A stretch of DNA of 64,000 nucleotides from Cellulomonas sp. P24 (GTDB lineage: Bacteria; Actinomycetota; Actinomycetes; Actinomycetales; Cellulomonadaceae): positions 248,001-312,000 of the forward strand of contig NZ_JAJDFX010000002.1 of assembly GCF_024704385.1 (NCBI RefSeq), in the 5' to 3' direction. Both the position numbers and the translations under genes were made by a program. Shown here piece after piece: positions 15,411 through 23,282 of this stretch (position 1 is the stretch's first letter; the number at the start of each line of letters is the position of its first letter). A model generated the notes under the pieces. It had not been told where the DNA came from, searched no databases, and saw only the letters and a list, made by a program, of their open reading frames with translations.

Positions 15411-16406
15411 ATGGTGTCGTCCCTCGTCGGGGCCATGCCGAGCGCGGCAGACTCCCCACCGACCGTCGTGCTGCTACACGGCGCCGGCGACACACCGCTC
15501 TCCTGGGCCATGGTGTGTGCCGAGCTCGTCGGCACGTTCGCGGTCGTGGTTCCTGGCCGCACGGGGACGGACCCCGAAAGCCTCACGCTCGCCGGCCGGC
15601 TGCGGACCCTCACCGCAGCGCTGACCGATCTGCCAGGCCCGCTCGTCCTGGTCGGCCACTCTTTCGGCGGTCTGCTCGCCCGCGCGTGGGCCGGCGAGCA
15701 GCCCGAACGCGTCAGCGGTCTGGTCCTTCTCGACCCCACTCCGCCCCAAGCCGGGGAGCTGCGGGCCGTCAGCGCCGGTATGCACGCCTCCGCCGCCGTC
15801 CTCGACCTGATGCGCCTGCTCGCGCCCACAGGCGTCCCGACGCTGCTGCTCCGCACGGGCCTGCACCCTCTGTACCCGGAGCACCGCGCCGCCGCACGAG
15901 CGATGCCGCCGAGTGCGCGCCACGCCTGGCGTCACGCCGTGGCCGACGCGGCACGCGGAGGCGGAGCCCAGGAGCTCCGCGCCGTGCCCAGCATCGCGCG
16001 TGAGGCGCGCGAGGTCCTCACCCCTCCCGAGGTGCAGTCGATCGTGCTGGCCAGCAACGCCTACGGACCAACCTGGATCGAGTGGCAGCAGACCACCGCC
16101 GACGAGCTCAGCGCCGAGCTGTGGCGCACCGGCGACCGGTCGCACAACATCCACCTGCGCCACCCCGACCTCGTCGCGCGAGCCGTGCGAGTCGTCGCCC
16201 CGCCCCCGGCATCGGCGGCCTACCCGCCCGCTTCAACTGGTGCGTGCGGGGCAACGGTCGAGTCCCGGAGCAGTGCTCGCACTACGCGCGGCAACGGCAG
16301 GTACCCGCGCGTCGACGTTGTCGATGGAATCGCAATGAGACCTCCGCAACAGGCTCGGATCCGAACAAAGATGGCCGCGCCGGGCCCCTATGCGATCGCG
16401 GTGTGA
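15411..16406 (+). CDS. Alpha/beta hydrolase with atypical C-terminal tail
   Basis: A 331-residue frame. Residues about 15-265 are a normal alpha/beta hydrolase: VVLLHGAGDTPLSW, the nucleophile Ser in LVGHSFGGLLARAWAG, and a His-containing end (RSHNIHLRHPDLVARAV) that supplies the catalytic base. After about residue 265 the sequence turns into a low-similarity, Pro/Ser/Arg-rich tail of some 65 residues whose last codons lie inside the 23-bp inverted repeat at 16385. The tail may mark the left edge of the accessory island, where the original 3' end was replaced. The alternative start ATG at 15435 is equally plausible. Confidence 0.75.
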   Translation: MVSSLVGAMPSAADSPPTVVLLHGAGDTPLSWAMVCAELVGTFAVVVPGRTGTDPESLTLAGRLRTLTAALTDLPGPLVLVGHSFGGLLARAWAGEQPERVSGLVLLDPTPPQAGELRAVSAGMHASAAVLDLMRLLAPTGVPTLLLRTGLHPLYPEHRAAARAMPPSARHAWRHAVADAARGGGAQELRAVPSIAREAREVLTPPEVQSIVLASNAYGPTWIEWQQTTADELSAELWRTGDRSHNIHLRHPDLVARAVRVVAPPPASAAYPPASTGACGATVESRSSARTTRGNGRYPRVDVVDGIAMRPPQQARIRTKMAAPGPYAIAV

Positions 16407-16407
16407 T
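16385..16407 (+). repeat. Left arm of a 23-bp inverted repeat flanking the toxin-antitoxin module
   Basis: The 23 bases starting CCCCTATGCGATCGCGG are the reverse complement of 17791-17813 except for one base. Both arms point inward and enclose the nucleotidyltransferase and HEPN genes, 1.43 kb in total. They could be ends of a small mobile cassette or two operator copies. Confidence 0.6.
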
Positions 16408-16492
16408 GGCAACTCCTGTGCCGAAGGTCAGCGATGAGCGGCGTCCGGGGCGATCACGTCCAGGGACGGACGCAGTGATAGGTGGAATTATT

Positions 16493-16546
16493 TTGCCAGT
16501 CTGGCGCCTCATTGCCAAACTGGCACTGCACCGGCATGATGGCTGT
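16493..16546 (+). promoter_or_regulatory. Likely autoregulated promoter of the toxin-antitoxin operon
   Basis: Two direct copies of TTGCCA-NN-CTGGC (16493-16505 and 16512-16524), each an imperfect GCCAG/CTGGC palindrome, lie 19 bp apart. The second TTGCCA (16512-16517) can act as a -35 element with CATGAT (16536-16541) as -10, putting the transcript start next to the ATG at 16547, so the mRNA would be almost leaderless. Paired palindromes over a promoter are typical of antitoxin autoregulation. Confidence 0.5.
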
Positions 16547-17218
16547 ATGGACCTCACCGCACCGCTGCAGTCGCTGATCCCGAGCGTGGACTCGGCGGCG
16601 CTGACCGTGCTCGCCGGGACCGAAGGTGCGCTGGGGCAGTCGCAGATCCACCGTCTAGCCCCGCGTGGCACACGGCGAGGTCTAGGTGTCGTGCTGGACC
16701 GCCTCGTCGAGCATGGACTCGTCCTCGCCGAAGCCACCAACCATGGCTTCATGTACCGGCTCAACAGGGACCACGTGCTCGCTCCCGCGGTGCTGGCTGC
16801 GGCCGGGGCGCGCCAGGAGTTTCTCCGGCGCCTCACGGACGGGGCCGCACAGTTGCAGCCGCCCGTCGTGAGCGCAGCGCTGTTCGGCTCGGTTGCTCGC
16901 CGCCAGTCGGGGCCCGACAGCGACGTCGACCTGCTGCTGGTCGTGCCTGATGACACCGATACCGACGACCCATCATGGGGCGACCAGGCCCGCCACCTGG
17001 CGGCCCAGGTCCTGGCCTGGTCGGGAAACCGGCTAGAGATCGTGACTGTGACACGAACCCACCTGGCCGACCTCGTCGCCGTCGAGGAACCGGTCATCGG
17101 CTCGTGGCGCGATGACGCACTGACGCTGGTCGGGGCAGACCTGCCGCGATTGCTCTCCGAGGTCAGAGGCCATCCACGGCGGCCCCGCACGAGGACCTCA
17201 CCGAAGGAAGATCGATGA
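16547..17218 (+). CDS. MNT-type nucleotidyltransferase with N-terminal winged helix (antitoxin-like)
   Basis: A 223-residue protein. Residues about 10-75 form a winged-helix region (LAGTEGALGQSQIHRLAPRG, then RGLGVVLDRLVEHGLV). Residues about 105-200 are a minimal nucleotidyltransferase with the GS motif and two acids in LFGSVARRQSGPDSDVDLLL, and a third acidic position in RLEIVTV. MNT proteins pair with HEPN toxins and neutralise them by nucleotidylation; the HEPN gene follows with an ATGA overlap. The start is the ATG at 16547 directly after a promoter-like sequence; upstream in-frame codons cross the operator repeats. The winged helix could bind the two palindromes at 16493-16524. Confidence 0.8.
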   Translation: MDLTAPLQSLIPSVDSAALTVLAGTEGALGQSQIHRLAPRGTRRGLGVVLDRLVEHGLVLAEATNHGFMYRLNRDHVLAPAVLAAAGARQEFLRRLTDGAAQLQPPVVSAALFGSVARRQSGPDSDVDLLLVVPDDTDTDDPSWGDQARHLAAQVLAWSGNRLEIVTVTRTHLADLVAVEEPVIGSWRDDALTLVGADLPRLLSEVRGHPRRPRTRTSPKEDR

Positions 17219-17613
17219 CACCGAAGAAGCTGCGCACGCGAGAGGCTGGGCGGGGCGAGGCGCGGAGCCGTCGACTCGTGGCCGAGAAGTACCTGGAGGT
17301 GGCCGATCTGGCTTCCGGCGAGGACGGCGCCACGATCAACGTCACCGTCGGCATCGCGGTCCTTGCAGGCATCGCCGCCGGCGACGCCATCTGCATGACA
17401 GCGACCGGCGAGTACTACTCCGGACCGGACCACGCAGCCGCCGCGGAACTGCTCGCCCGCATCGACGCGGAGCTGGGCAAGAGGCTCAGCGAGCTCGTCG
17501 CACTCAAGCCTGCCGCCCACTACGGCTACAAGATCCTCGACGGCAACGACCGCACGAGAGCGCTGCGCCACGCCACCGCGCTGGTCACGCAAGCTCGCGC
17601 CCGCACGGCCTGA
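17215..17613 (+). CDS. HEPN-like protein (toxin of an MNT/HEPN pair)
   Basis: A 132-residue all-helical protein. The pattern VGIAVLAGIAAGDAICMTAT followed by YYSGPDHAAAAELL resembles HEPN-domain proteins often annotated as DNA-binding and found beside nucleotidyltransferases. The canonical R-x4-H RNase motif is not evident, so catalytic activity is uncertain; the conserved Asp/His of GPDH may matter instead. The N-terminus is basic. The start overlaps the nucleotidyltransferase stop. The gene is followed by 178 bp and the right arm of the flanking inverted repeat. Confidence 0.7.
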   Translation: MTPKKLRTREAGRGEARSRRLVAEKYLEVADLASGEDGATINVTVGIAVLAGIAAGDAICMTATGEYYSGPDHAAAAELLARIDAELGKRLSELVALKPAAHYGYKILDGNDRTRALRHATALVTQARARTA

Positions 17614-18025
17614 CGACCACGTCACCGCCCGGGCCCGGTACCAGTGGGTGTGCGTACTCCGGGCTGGCGCTCGACATCGTCGACGCCGGCCTCGCTGTGC
17701 GCGCGGGTTCCCGGCCGGGCTCCCTGTGCGATCCGGGTGTGACAGCTTCAGGCACCTGATCACCGCCAACCTGCAACCACTACGTCACTTATCACACCGT
17801 GATCGCATAGGGGGCGCCGGGGAACACCAACGCCCCCCGGGTCCATACCGAGGGGCGTGGCGCCTGCTGTCTCAACAGCCTTAGTCCGGGTATCCCCCGG
17901 AGAACACGAGGAGTTTACCCGAGCCCGCGCCGAAGCGATGCCGATGTGGGCGAACTGCGGCCTCAACATCGGCCATGCGATGGTTCTCTCCCCGTCTCTG
18001 ACCTCATAGCGATCCGGTACTGCAC
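17614..18025. other. Intergenic region between the toxin-antitoxin module and CBASS
   Basis: No supported gene. It holds the right inverted-repeat arm at 17791-17813 and separates the convergent HEPN and JAB genes. A CCGGG/CCCGG partial hairpin near 17885-17902 is weak, and I see no convincing terminator. Confidence 0.5.
17791..17813 (-). repeat. Right arm of the 23-bp inverted repeat
   Basis: Reverse complement of 16385-16407 with one mismatch (A for G at the middle of GATCRCGG). It lies 178 bp beyond the HEPN stop. Confidence 0.6.
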
Positions 18026-18502
18026 CTAGCTGTCGGTGACGTCGAGTTTGGCGGGTGAGGTCCCGTTTGGCTCGGTGATCCAGGCCGCGACGAGGGTGCG
18101 GCGCTGAGGACCGATGGCCACGAGGAGGCTCACGAATCGAGCGAACCCTAGCTCGGGGTCGCGTACGTGGCGTAGGTATGAGTGGTGGTCGATGCGACTG
18201 GGCACGGGCTGCCCATGGGGGTGCGTGTGCCACTCGCCGATCCACTGGGAGTGGTCGAGTCGCCATGCCATGTCCGCGAGCTGCTGGGAGTGTTGTAGGT
18301 CGCGGGAGAAGAAGCGGGGCTGACGGACGGCGGCCGGTCCAGGGTCGCCCGCGGTCGTGACCCGAGTCGTACTGGCTGGTTCGTCTTCGTGGCCCAGGAG
18401 GATGCCTCCGGTCTCGAGCTCGCGCTCGCCGTCGTCGGCGAGGCGCAGAATTCCCTGGAGAACCGACCTCGGTATCGACAAGCTCCACGCGGTCGCCACC
18501 AT
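18026..18502 (-). CDS. cap3: JAB/JAMM isopeptidase of a type II CBASS operon (Cap3-like)
   Basis: A 158-residue zinc metallopeptidase. The JAMM motif is complete: Glu30 in ELETGGILLG and His92-x-His94-x7-Ser102-x2-Asp105 in WHTHPHGQPVPSRIDHHSY. In type II CBASS the JAB protein removes the CD-NTase from conjugates and limits signalling. It is the last gene of a five-gene minus-strand operon, 13 bp after the E1 gene. The start ATG at 18502 gives a family-typical N-terminus. The gene symbol is by analogy of context and motif, not by sequence search. Confidence 0.88.
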   Translation of the reverse strand: MVATAWSLSIPRSVLQGILRLADDGERELETGGILLGHEDEPASTTRVTTAGDPGPAAVRQPRFFSRDLQHSQQLADMAWRLDHSQWIGEWHTHPHGQPVPSRIDHHSYLRHVRDPELGFARFVSLLVAIGPQRRTLVAAWITEPNGTSPAKLDVTDS

Positions 18503-18515
18503 GGCGGTCGCGCCA

Positions 18516-19802
18516 CTACTCGCAGGTCCAGCAGCCGGGAAGAGGACCGGTGGCGGGATACCACGCGACCTTGCCCGTGTGACTGACGTTGAAGGGCGAC
18601 GCCAGGTCGTTGCCTGTGCGCAATGCCAGGACCGCCTGTTCTCCGGGCAACTGGTGTTCGGCGTATCCGAGGGCTTCCAGCAACGTCGAGATCGATGCCT
18701 TCGCGGCGAGCTCGGCGACGAGCCATAGGTCGGGGCCGACGGCCGTCATTGGTTTGTGGACCAGTCCCGTGCCGTAGTCGAGTTCCTGGTCGGCTTCCGC
18801 GTCGAGCGCACCGGCCGCCTCTAGCGCTCGGCGCTGGCACATGAGGCAGCCGAACCGCGAGCCCGGGCGTAGGCGCAGTACCTCGCCGACGGCGCCGTCG
18901 TCCAGGACGCACGTCAGGACCGCGGTCCTTCCGGTTTGCCGTGCGAGGTGGCTGACGGTGCGACGCGGAGCGATACCGTCGGCAGCGCACACGATCAGGT
19001 CCGCATGGGCGAACAGGGGTCGGATCAGGTGCGCGTCACGCACGACGTCTAGCGGGTGGGCGACGACCGATGTGGTCGGCCAGCGGTTCTCGATTCGCTC
19101 CTTTAGAGCGCTGACCTTCATGCGCCCGACATCGTCGGGGCCGAGGATGTGACGGACGAGGTTGTGCCAGAGGAATCGGTCCGGGTCGACGAGTTCGAGG
19201 TTGCCGACCCCGGACGCGGCGAGTGACTGGGCCACGATGCCGCCGATGCTGCCCAGGCCCACGATCACGACCCGCGCGCCTCGCAGTTGTTCGACGGGCC
19301 ACTGCAACGCCAGCCGCGAGACACCGGCGACCTCGGGCTCGACGGCAACGTCTAGCGGCCAGACTCCCCCGCTGGTGACGTTCCAGCCGGCGACGGTGGG
19401 CACGCCAGCGGTCCGAGCCTCGGGCGGTACATCGGCCGTGTGCGTGATCAGTGGGTAGCGTCCCGAGCGGGGATCGCGGGCGTCTGGGACGAGCGCCATG
19501 AACGTGCGAAGCGGGTAGGCGGTGTCGGGTCGCAGCGCCAGTTCTCGGTGCAAGATGTGCGCACCGAGCGGGACGTCGCGAAGCCACTGGCCGTCGATGC
19601 GTCCGTCGGCGCGCGCCAGCGCACCGTACCCGCGCCGTTCTGCCGGTAGTCGTGCGCCGCTGATGGACTCGACGACGGTGACGACGTACAGGTCGTCGGC
19701 GTCGGAGTGGGCGAGCCATAGATCGCCGCCTCCGGAAGGGGAACTGACCATGTGGTTCAGAGCGTCGCGGGTGACAGCGATGAGCTCGTTCGCGTTACGC
19801 AT
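18516..19802 (-). CDS. E1-like ThiF-fold adenylyltransferase of type II CBASS
   Basis: A 428-residue protein. Residues about 170-330 are a ThiF/E1 fold: the nucleotide loop GLGSIG (182-187), the acid Asp206 in ELVDPD, Arg217 in HNLVRH, and candidate catalytic cysteines at 298 (LTCVL) and 319/322 (GCLMC). The first 165 residues are not recognised; they might be a degenerate JAB-like or other adaptor domain. In canonical type II CBASS, E1 and E2 are fused as Cap2; here they are two genes. The ATG at 19802 overlaps the end of the E2 gene by 8 bp. The enzyme should activate the C-terminus of the CD-NTase for transfer via the E2. Confidence 0.85.
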   Translation of the reverse strand: MRNANELIAVTRDALNHMVSSPSGGGDLWLAHSDADDLYVVTVVESISGARLPAERRGYGALARADGRIDGQWLRDVPLGAHILHRELALRPDTAYPLRTFMALVPDARDPRSGRYPLITHTADVPPEARTAGVPTVAGWNVTSGGVWPLDVAVEPEVAGVSRLALQWPVEQLRGARVVIVGLGSIGGIVAQSLAASGVGNLELVDPDRFLWHNLVRHILGPDDVGRMKVSALKERIENRWPTTSVVAHPLDVVRDAHLIRPLFAHADLIVCAADGIAPRRTVSHLARQTGRTAVLTCVLDDGAVGEVLRLRPGSRFGCLMCQRRALEAAGALDAEADQELDYGTGLVHKPMTAVGPDLWLVAELAAKASISTLLEALGYAEHQLPGEQAVLALRTGNDLASPFNVSHTGKVAWYPATGPLPGCWTCE

Positions 19803-20370
19803 CTTCGTCCGCGTGCGTGCCGCGTGACGCGATGGCCGCTGCCGTTCTGGCAACGAGGTCGTCGAGTTCGTTGCCGCTGACGATGCCGTCGAGAGTCATT
19901 GCGCTGAGGGCTCCCCTCTTCATCAGGGCGTATTCGACGCGCCATGCGCATGCCTTCGCCAGCAGGTCGCTGACGGTGTCGGAGGGGCGCCACGCGCCGA
20001 TGGTCTGCATGAGGCATAACCGCCCGTCGGGTGCGACGTGCCAGATGTGCTGGCTACGCTCGGCGATCTCGGGCAGAGGGTCGAGGGGGAACACCGCGGG
20101 CGGGATGACCGGGTGCGCCGCCGAGCACTCCACCTGGACTCGAAAGCCGGTAGGGACGAGTTCGTCCAGGCCGGCTGGCTTCGGGCGGTCGAACGGCCAG
20201 ACGGGTAGCACTCCGGTCCACACCCCGTGGTGCTCTGTGCGGGGGTCGACACCGGGCGGGGCCTGGAAGTCGAGGTCGGGGGCGAAGGCGCTGACGTCGG
20301 CCAGGTCGCGCGCCAGCCGTCGGGGGTCGACATCGGTCCAGTAAACGGGGTTCAGCGTCGGCGGGCTCAT
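19795..20370 (-). CDS. E2-like ubiquitin-conjugating-type protein of type II CBASS
   Basis: A 191-residue E2-fold protein. The active-site region reads HVAPDGRLCLMQ with the catalytic Cys119, preceded by the Pro-rich strand HPVIPPAVFPLDPLPEI. This matches the bacterial E2 layout in which the Cys receives the activated CD-NTase C-terminus. The C-terminal 60 residues are helical and Ala-rich. The start overlaps the CD-NTase stop (ATGA) and the end overlaps the E1 start, so the three are tightly coupled. Because it is a separate gene and not the N-terminal half of Cap2, the operon is an unusual form. Confidence 0.83.
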   Translation of the reverse strand: MSPPTLNPVYWTDVDPRRLARDLADVSAFAPDLDFQAPPGVDPRTEHHGVWTGVLPVWPFDRPKPAGLDELVPTGFRVQVECSAAHPVIPPAVFPLDPLPEIAERSQHIWHVAPDGRLCLMQTIGAWRPSDTVSDLLAKACAWRVEYALMKRGALSAMTLDGIVSGNELDDLVARTAAAIASRGTHADEDA

Positions 20371-21329
20371 CCCTGCGGGGTGTCCTTGACGGGCCGCGGG
20401 GCGACAATGGCAGCGGGAGCGGGGTTGAGTCCGACGGGCGCGGGGAATCTCGGGCCAAACACCTCTCGCCACAAGGTGATCGCACCGTGCTGGTCGTTGC
20501 GCAGGACAGACTGCTGCGCCTTGGCTGCGGTGTTGCCTGCGGTTCGCAGGAGTATGGCGAGCTGGTCGTAGTCGAGGTCCGGCTGGATCTCTCCGCAGAC
20601 CTTGGCGGGGTCTTCGATGATGCCGCTGTTGTCCAAGTGCCAGGCCGCGGCAAGGAAGAACTGCTCGATCGCGGTTGGGCGGTTGTTGGCGGCCGGAAGG
20701 TGTGCGAGTGCGAGGGTCTCTATGGCCAGTGATTTGATCTCGAGGGTCGGCGCCTGGTTCTTCCCCCAGAACTTGAGCATGCGGACCGTGCTGGCGAACT
20801 TGTTCCATTCACGGTGCCGTCTGGCGACCTCGGCTATCAGGTATTCCGGGTTGGTCGGGACCCAGGTGCCGGTTGCGGTCTGTGGAATCAGGAGCATGTC
20901 GTTGCGACGGAACGCCGGCATGACGTCGACGGTGAACTTGTCCTCGGCGTTGGGGTCGTCGAGGAAGCACTTGACGGCGTGGTTGCGGGGGTCGGCGCGC
21001 CAGACCGCGTGCTCGACGGTGCCGTTCGTCTTGCCGAGCTTCTCGTTGACGCGCGTACTTGTGACGTTCAGAGCGTCATGGGCCGACTCGCCGGACACTC
21101 CCCAGTTGGGGTGGGTGCTCTCGTCGTAGATCGCGATGAGGTCTACGTCGTGAATGGGGTCCTTCTGGGTGCCTCGTGCGAGGGAGCCGGACGGGACAAT
21201 CTCGGGGATGTCGTCGTACTGCCCGAGAGCGGTTCGAAACAGGTCGCGACGTCGGCGGGCCTCGGCCACCTGCTTGGGGTCGGCATCGACCTGCTTGCGG
21301 AAGTCCTCGAAGGCGCTGTTCACGTCCAT
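20367..21329 (-). CDS. CD-NTase (cGAS/DncV-like nucleotidyltransferase) of CBASS
   Basis: A 320-residue cyclic-oligonucleotide synthase. The catalytic GS motif is at residues 48-49 in VPSGSLARGTQKDPIHDVDL with acids Asp61 and Asp63, and the third acid is Asp135 in KFTVDVMPAF. A helical OAS1-like C-terminal domain follows. The C-terminus ends in glycine (KDTPQG), which fits priming by an E1/E2 pair in type II CBASS. On phage infection the enzyme is expected to make a cyclic di- or trinucleotide sensed by the SAVED domain of the upstream effector; the product cannot be read from sequence. ATG 21329 has CGGAG 7 bp upstream; a longer frame to 21398 lacks such support. Confidence 0.92.
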   Translation of the reverse strand: MDVNSAFEDFRKQVDADPKQVAEARRRRDLFRTALGQYDDIPEIVPSGSLARGTQKDPIHDVDLIAIYDESTHPNWGVSGESAHDALNVTSTRVNEKLGKTNGTVEHAVWRADPRNHAVKCFLDDPNAEDKFTVDVMPAFRRNDMLLIPQTATGTWVPTNPEYLIAEVARRHREWNKFASTVRMLKFWGKNQAPTLEIKSLAIETLALAHLPAANNRPTAIEQFFLAAAWHLDNSGIIEDPAKVCGEIQPDLDYDQLAILLRTAGNTAAKAQQSVLRNDQHGAITLWREVFGPRFPAPVGLNPAPAAIVAPRPVKDTPQG

Positions 21330-21423
21330 GCCGGTGCTCCGATCGGCCCGCCCTTCGGGCCACTGCACGCGAAGGTACTCGCCACCTCCGACATGCACGG
21401 GGTGCGCCCCGCAGCTCGTTGTG

Positions 21424-22695
21424 TCAGGGCGTGAGCAGGACTTGGACGGGTTCGGTCATGTCGGACGGGACGCATCGTAGGGTCGCTACGTACCGGGGGC
21501 TTCCCGGCGTGCTCGGGTCCCACTCGTATGCCACTGTGCGCACGGTGTTCAGTAGCCGTCCGATCAGCACTGCTAGTCCGAACGGTCCGCGGTAGAGCAG
21601 GTGCAGTTCGGCGTTCGCGTGGCTGCCTGACAGCAGGCGGGCGAAGCTGGCGCAGCCTGTGGCCAGGTCGCGAGCCTGGGCGGGGTCCAGGCTGCCGGCG
21701 AGTGTAGGGCGTACGTGCGCGAACGCGGCGAATCCGGGTTCGTGCTCACGGATGAAGGTGTCGTATGCCGCGTCGCTGGGGCCGTCGCGCAGGTCCAGGT
21801 ATAGGCAGACCGGTCCATCCTGGTTGGGTTCGCGCATCTCGATAGTCGTGAGCAGATCGTCCCGGACCGCCGGGTGGTGCTCGTTTCCGGCGGCCCAGTG
21901 CTGGTCGTACTGGTCGACGACTTCCATGTGTCCGATGCGTGTGGCGGGCAGCAGCGTGCCCAGTGCTAGGGCGAAGCTCAGGTGCGCGCCGCCGGTGATC
22001 AGCACGCGCTGCGCCCCCGCGCGGGTGAGGGCGGCGGGAAGTCCGGGGGCGGCGTCCGCAAAGTACCGCAGTCCTTCGGCGTCGGGCAGCGGGCCGCTTC
22101 CTGAGGGCTTGATCCGGATGTCGAGCTCGGCGCCTGTTCGGTCCCCGGCGGCGCCGTGGTTGCGTGTCTGTACGTCGATCCGAGCACGTGCCCCTTCTGC
22201 ATTGATCTGTGCCCGCGCGTTCCTCATCCGAAGGTTCCGCACGCCGTCGACTAGCTTGCGCATCTCGGCGGGGTCGCCGATTGCGTACTGCAGGACGCCG
22301 CGGAGTTTGCCGTCGTCGCGCTGCAAGAGCCGGTCCGGTGCGCCGTGGTCGGCTTGGCCGTGCTCGTCCACGACGGTGTTCGCGATCGTGAGCGCGAACT
22401 GCGTCTGCTGGGAGAGGGCGATCAGCCGGGGGGCCTCAAGGTCCCGGACCACCGAGCTGTGTGCGACCTCGCCGGTGATCACGAGGACTCCACCGGCCAG
22501 GCCTTCCGCGAGGGCCTCGATCAGCCGCTCGGAGGTGTCACCCGGCAGCAGGTCGCTCGCGTCGCGCCACACCGGGATGCCGGCAGCGCGCAGGCGCCAC
22601 ATGATTTCGTCGGTCACGGTTGTTCCGTCGGACTGCCGGTACGACAGGAAGTGAGCACCCAGCGGTTGGAAACCGTCGCCCGTGGCATCGTTCAT
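21424..22695 (-). CDS. TIR-SAVED effector of CBASS
   Basis: A 423-residue effector. Residues about 10-125 form a TIR domain (AHFLSYRQSDGTTVTDEIMW, AAGIPVWRDASDLLPGD), with Glu87 in SSVVRDLEAP at the position of the catalytic glutamate of NADase TIRs. Residues about 225-420 fit a SAVED domain: LITGGAHLSFALALGTLLP in the middle and ELHLLYRGPFGLAVLIGRLL near the end. In characterised TIR-SAVED proteins, binding of a cyclic nucleotide assembles filaments that degrade NAD+ and stop phage growth. The ATG at 22695 follows CGGAG; a GTG at 22713 would extend it by 6 residues. It is the first gene of the operon. Confidence 0.9.
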   Translation of the reverse strand: MNDATGDGFQPLGAHFLSYRQSDGTTVTDEIMWRLRAAGIPVWRDASDLLPGDTSERLIEALAEGLAGGVLVITGEVAHSSVVRDLEAPRLIALSQQTQFALTIANTVVDEHGQADHGAPDRLLQRDDGKLRGVLQYAIGDPAEMRKLVDGVRNLRMRNARAQINAEGARARIDVQTRNHGAAGDRTGAELDIRIKPSGSGPLPDAEGLRYFADAAPGLPAALTRAGAQRVLITGGAHLSFALALGTLLPATRIGHMEVVDQYDQHWAAGNEHHPAVRDDLLTTIEMREPNQDGPVCLYLDLRDGPSDAAYDTFIREHEPGFAAFAHVRPTLAGSLDPAQARDLATGCASFARLLSGSHANAELHLLYRGPFGLAVLIGRLLNTVRTVAYEWDPSTPGSPRYVATLRCVPSDMTEPVQVLLTP

Positions 22696-22956
22696 CGGCG
22701 CTCTCCGTTCCACTCGGCGTCGGCTGTAGCGGCGCCCGAGGCGGGAGGCTTCGAGCGCACGGCCAAGAAGTTCAGGGACAGGATTGACAAGACAACGACT
22801 GAAGAAGCCGAATCGTTGCTCGCCAAGTTAGTCACCGCAGTCTGCCAGCGGGACGGTGCCGGGGCCCGGAGTGCTCGGGGGCTGGCGCCCTCGTATCGCG
22901 TCACCGAGGTGGATCTGGCGGTTGTGTTCGGTCAGAGTGCCGCGATGGTCGACGTC

Positions 22957-23229
22957 ATGACAACCGATACCGCTCCCCAGAGCGCCGATGCACCGCGCAT
23001 GTGCGGGCAGTGTTCGCACGACTTTGCCCCTCACGCCCTACTCGTAGTGATCGAAAGCGAGCCGGCCCCGATGGGTCTGATCGTGTGTCCCGCGCCCGGG
23101 TGCGCGTGCGCGGGGACATGGCGAGCCGGGGCAGGGCGCTCAACGCCCGAACAGGTCGCCGAGACCCGGACCCTGGTCCGCGCGAAGCTGATCTCCGACG
23201 GGTACCCGCTCCCTGAGTTCCTCGAGTAG
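22957..23229 (+). CDS. Small zinc-ribbon-like protein divergent from the CBASS operon
   Basis: A 90-residue protein (94 if started at the ATG at 22945). It has two cysteine knuckles, CGQC near residue 16 and CPAPGCAC near residue 43, likely binding one zinc. The C-terminal part (PEQVAETRTLVRAKLISDGY) is a charged helix. No family is recognised. It is transcribed away from the CBASS effector, and the roughly 250 bp between the starts are richer in A/T than the surroundings, as expected for a divergent promoter region. A 13-bp perfect hairpin follows the stop by 23 bp. Confidence 0.65.
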   Translation: MTTDTAPQSADAPRMCGQCSHDFAPHALLVVIESEPAPMGLIVCPAPGCACAGTWRAGAGRSTPEQVAETRTLVRAKLISDGYPLPEFLE

Positions 23230-23251
23230 CACCATCCCAGCAACCTCACCA

Positions 23252-23282
23252 CGGTGGCCCCGGCATGCAGCCGGGGCCACCG
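23252..23282 (+). terminator. Strong hairpin, probable terminator
   Basis: A perfect 13-bp GC-rich stem (23252-23264 with 23270-23282) encloses a 5-nt ATGCA loop. It sits 23 bp after the zinc-ribbon gene. No U-tract follows, which is common in actinobacteria. Confidence 0.75.

Noticed and set aside
19728-19748. A sequence resembling the tRNA-Leu 3' end (CTCCGGAAGGGGAACTGA), possible left attachment site
   Set aside because: It lies inside the coding sequence of the CBASS E1 gene and has mismatches and no extended similarity, so it is most likely chance.
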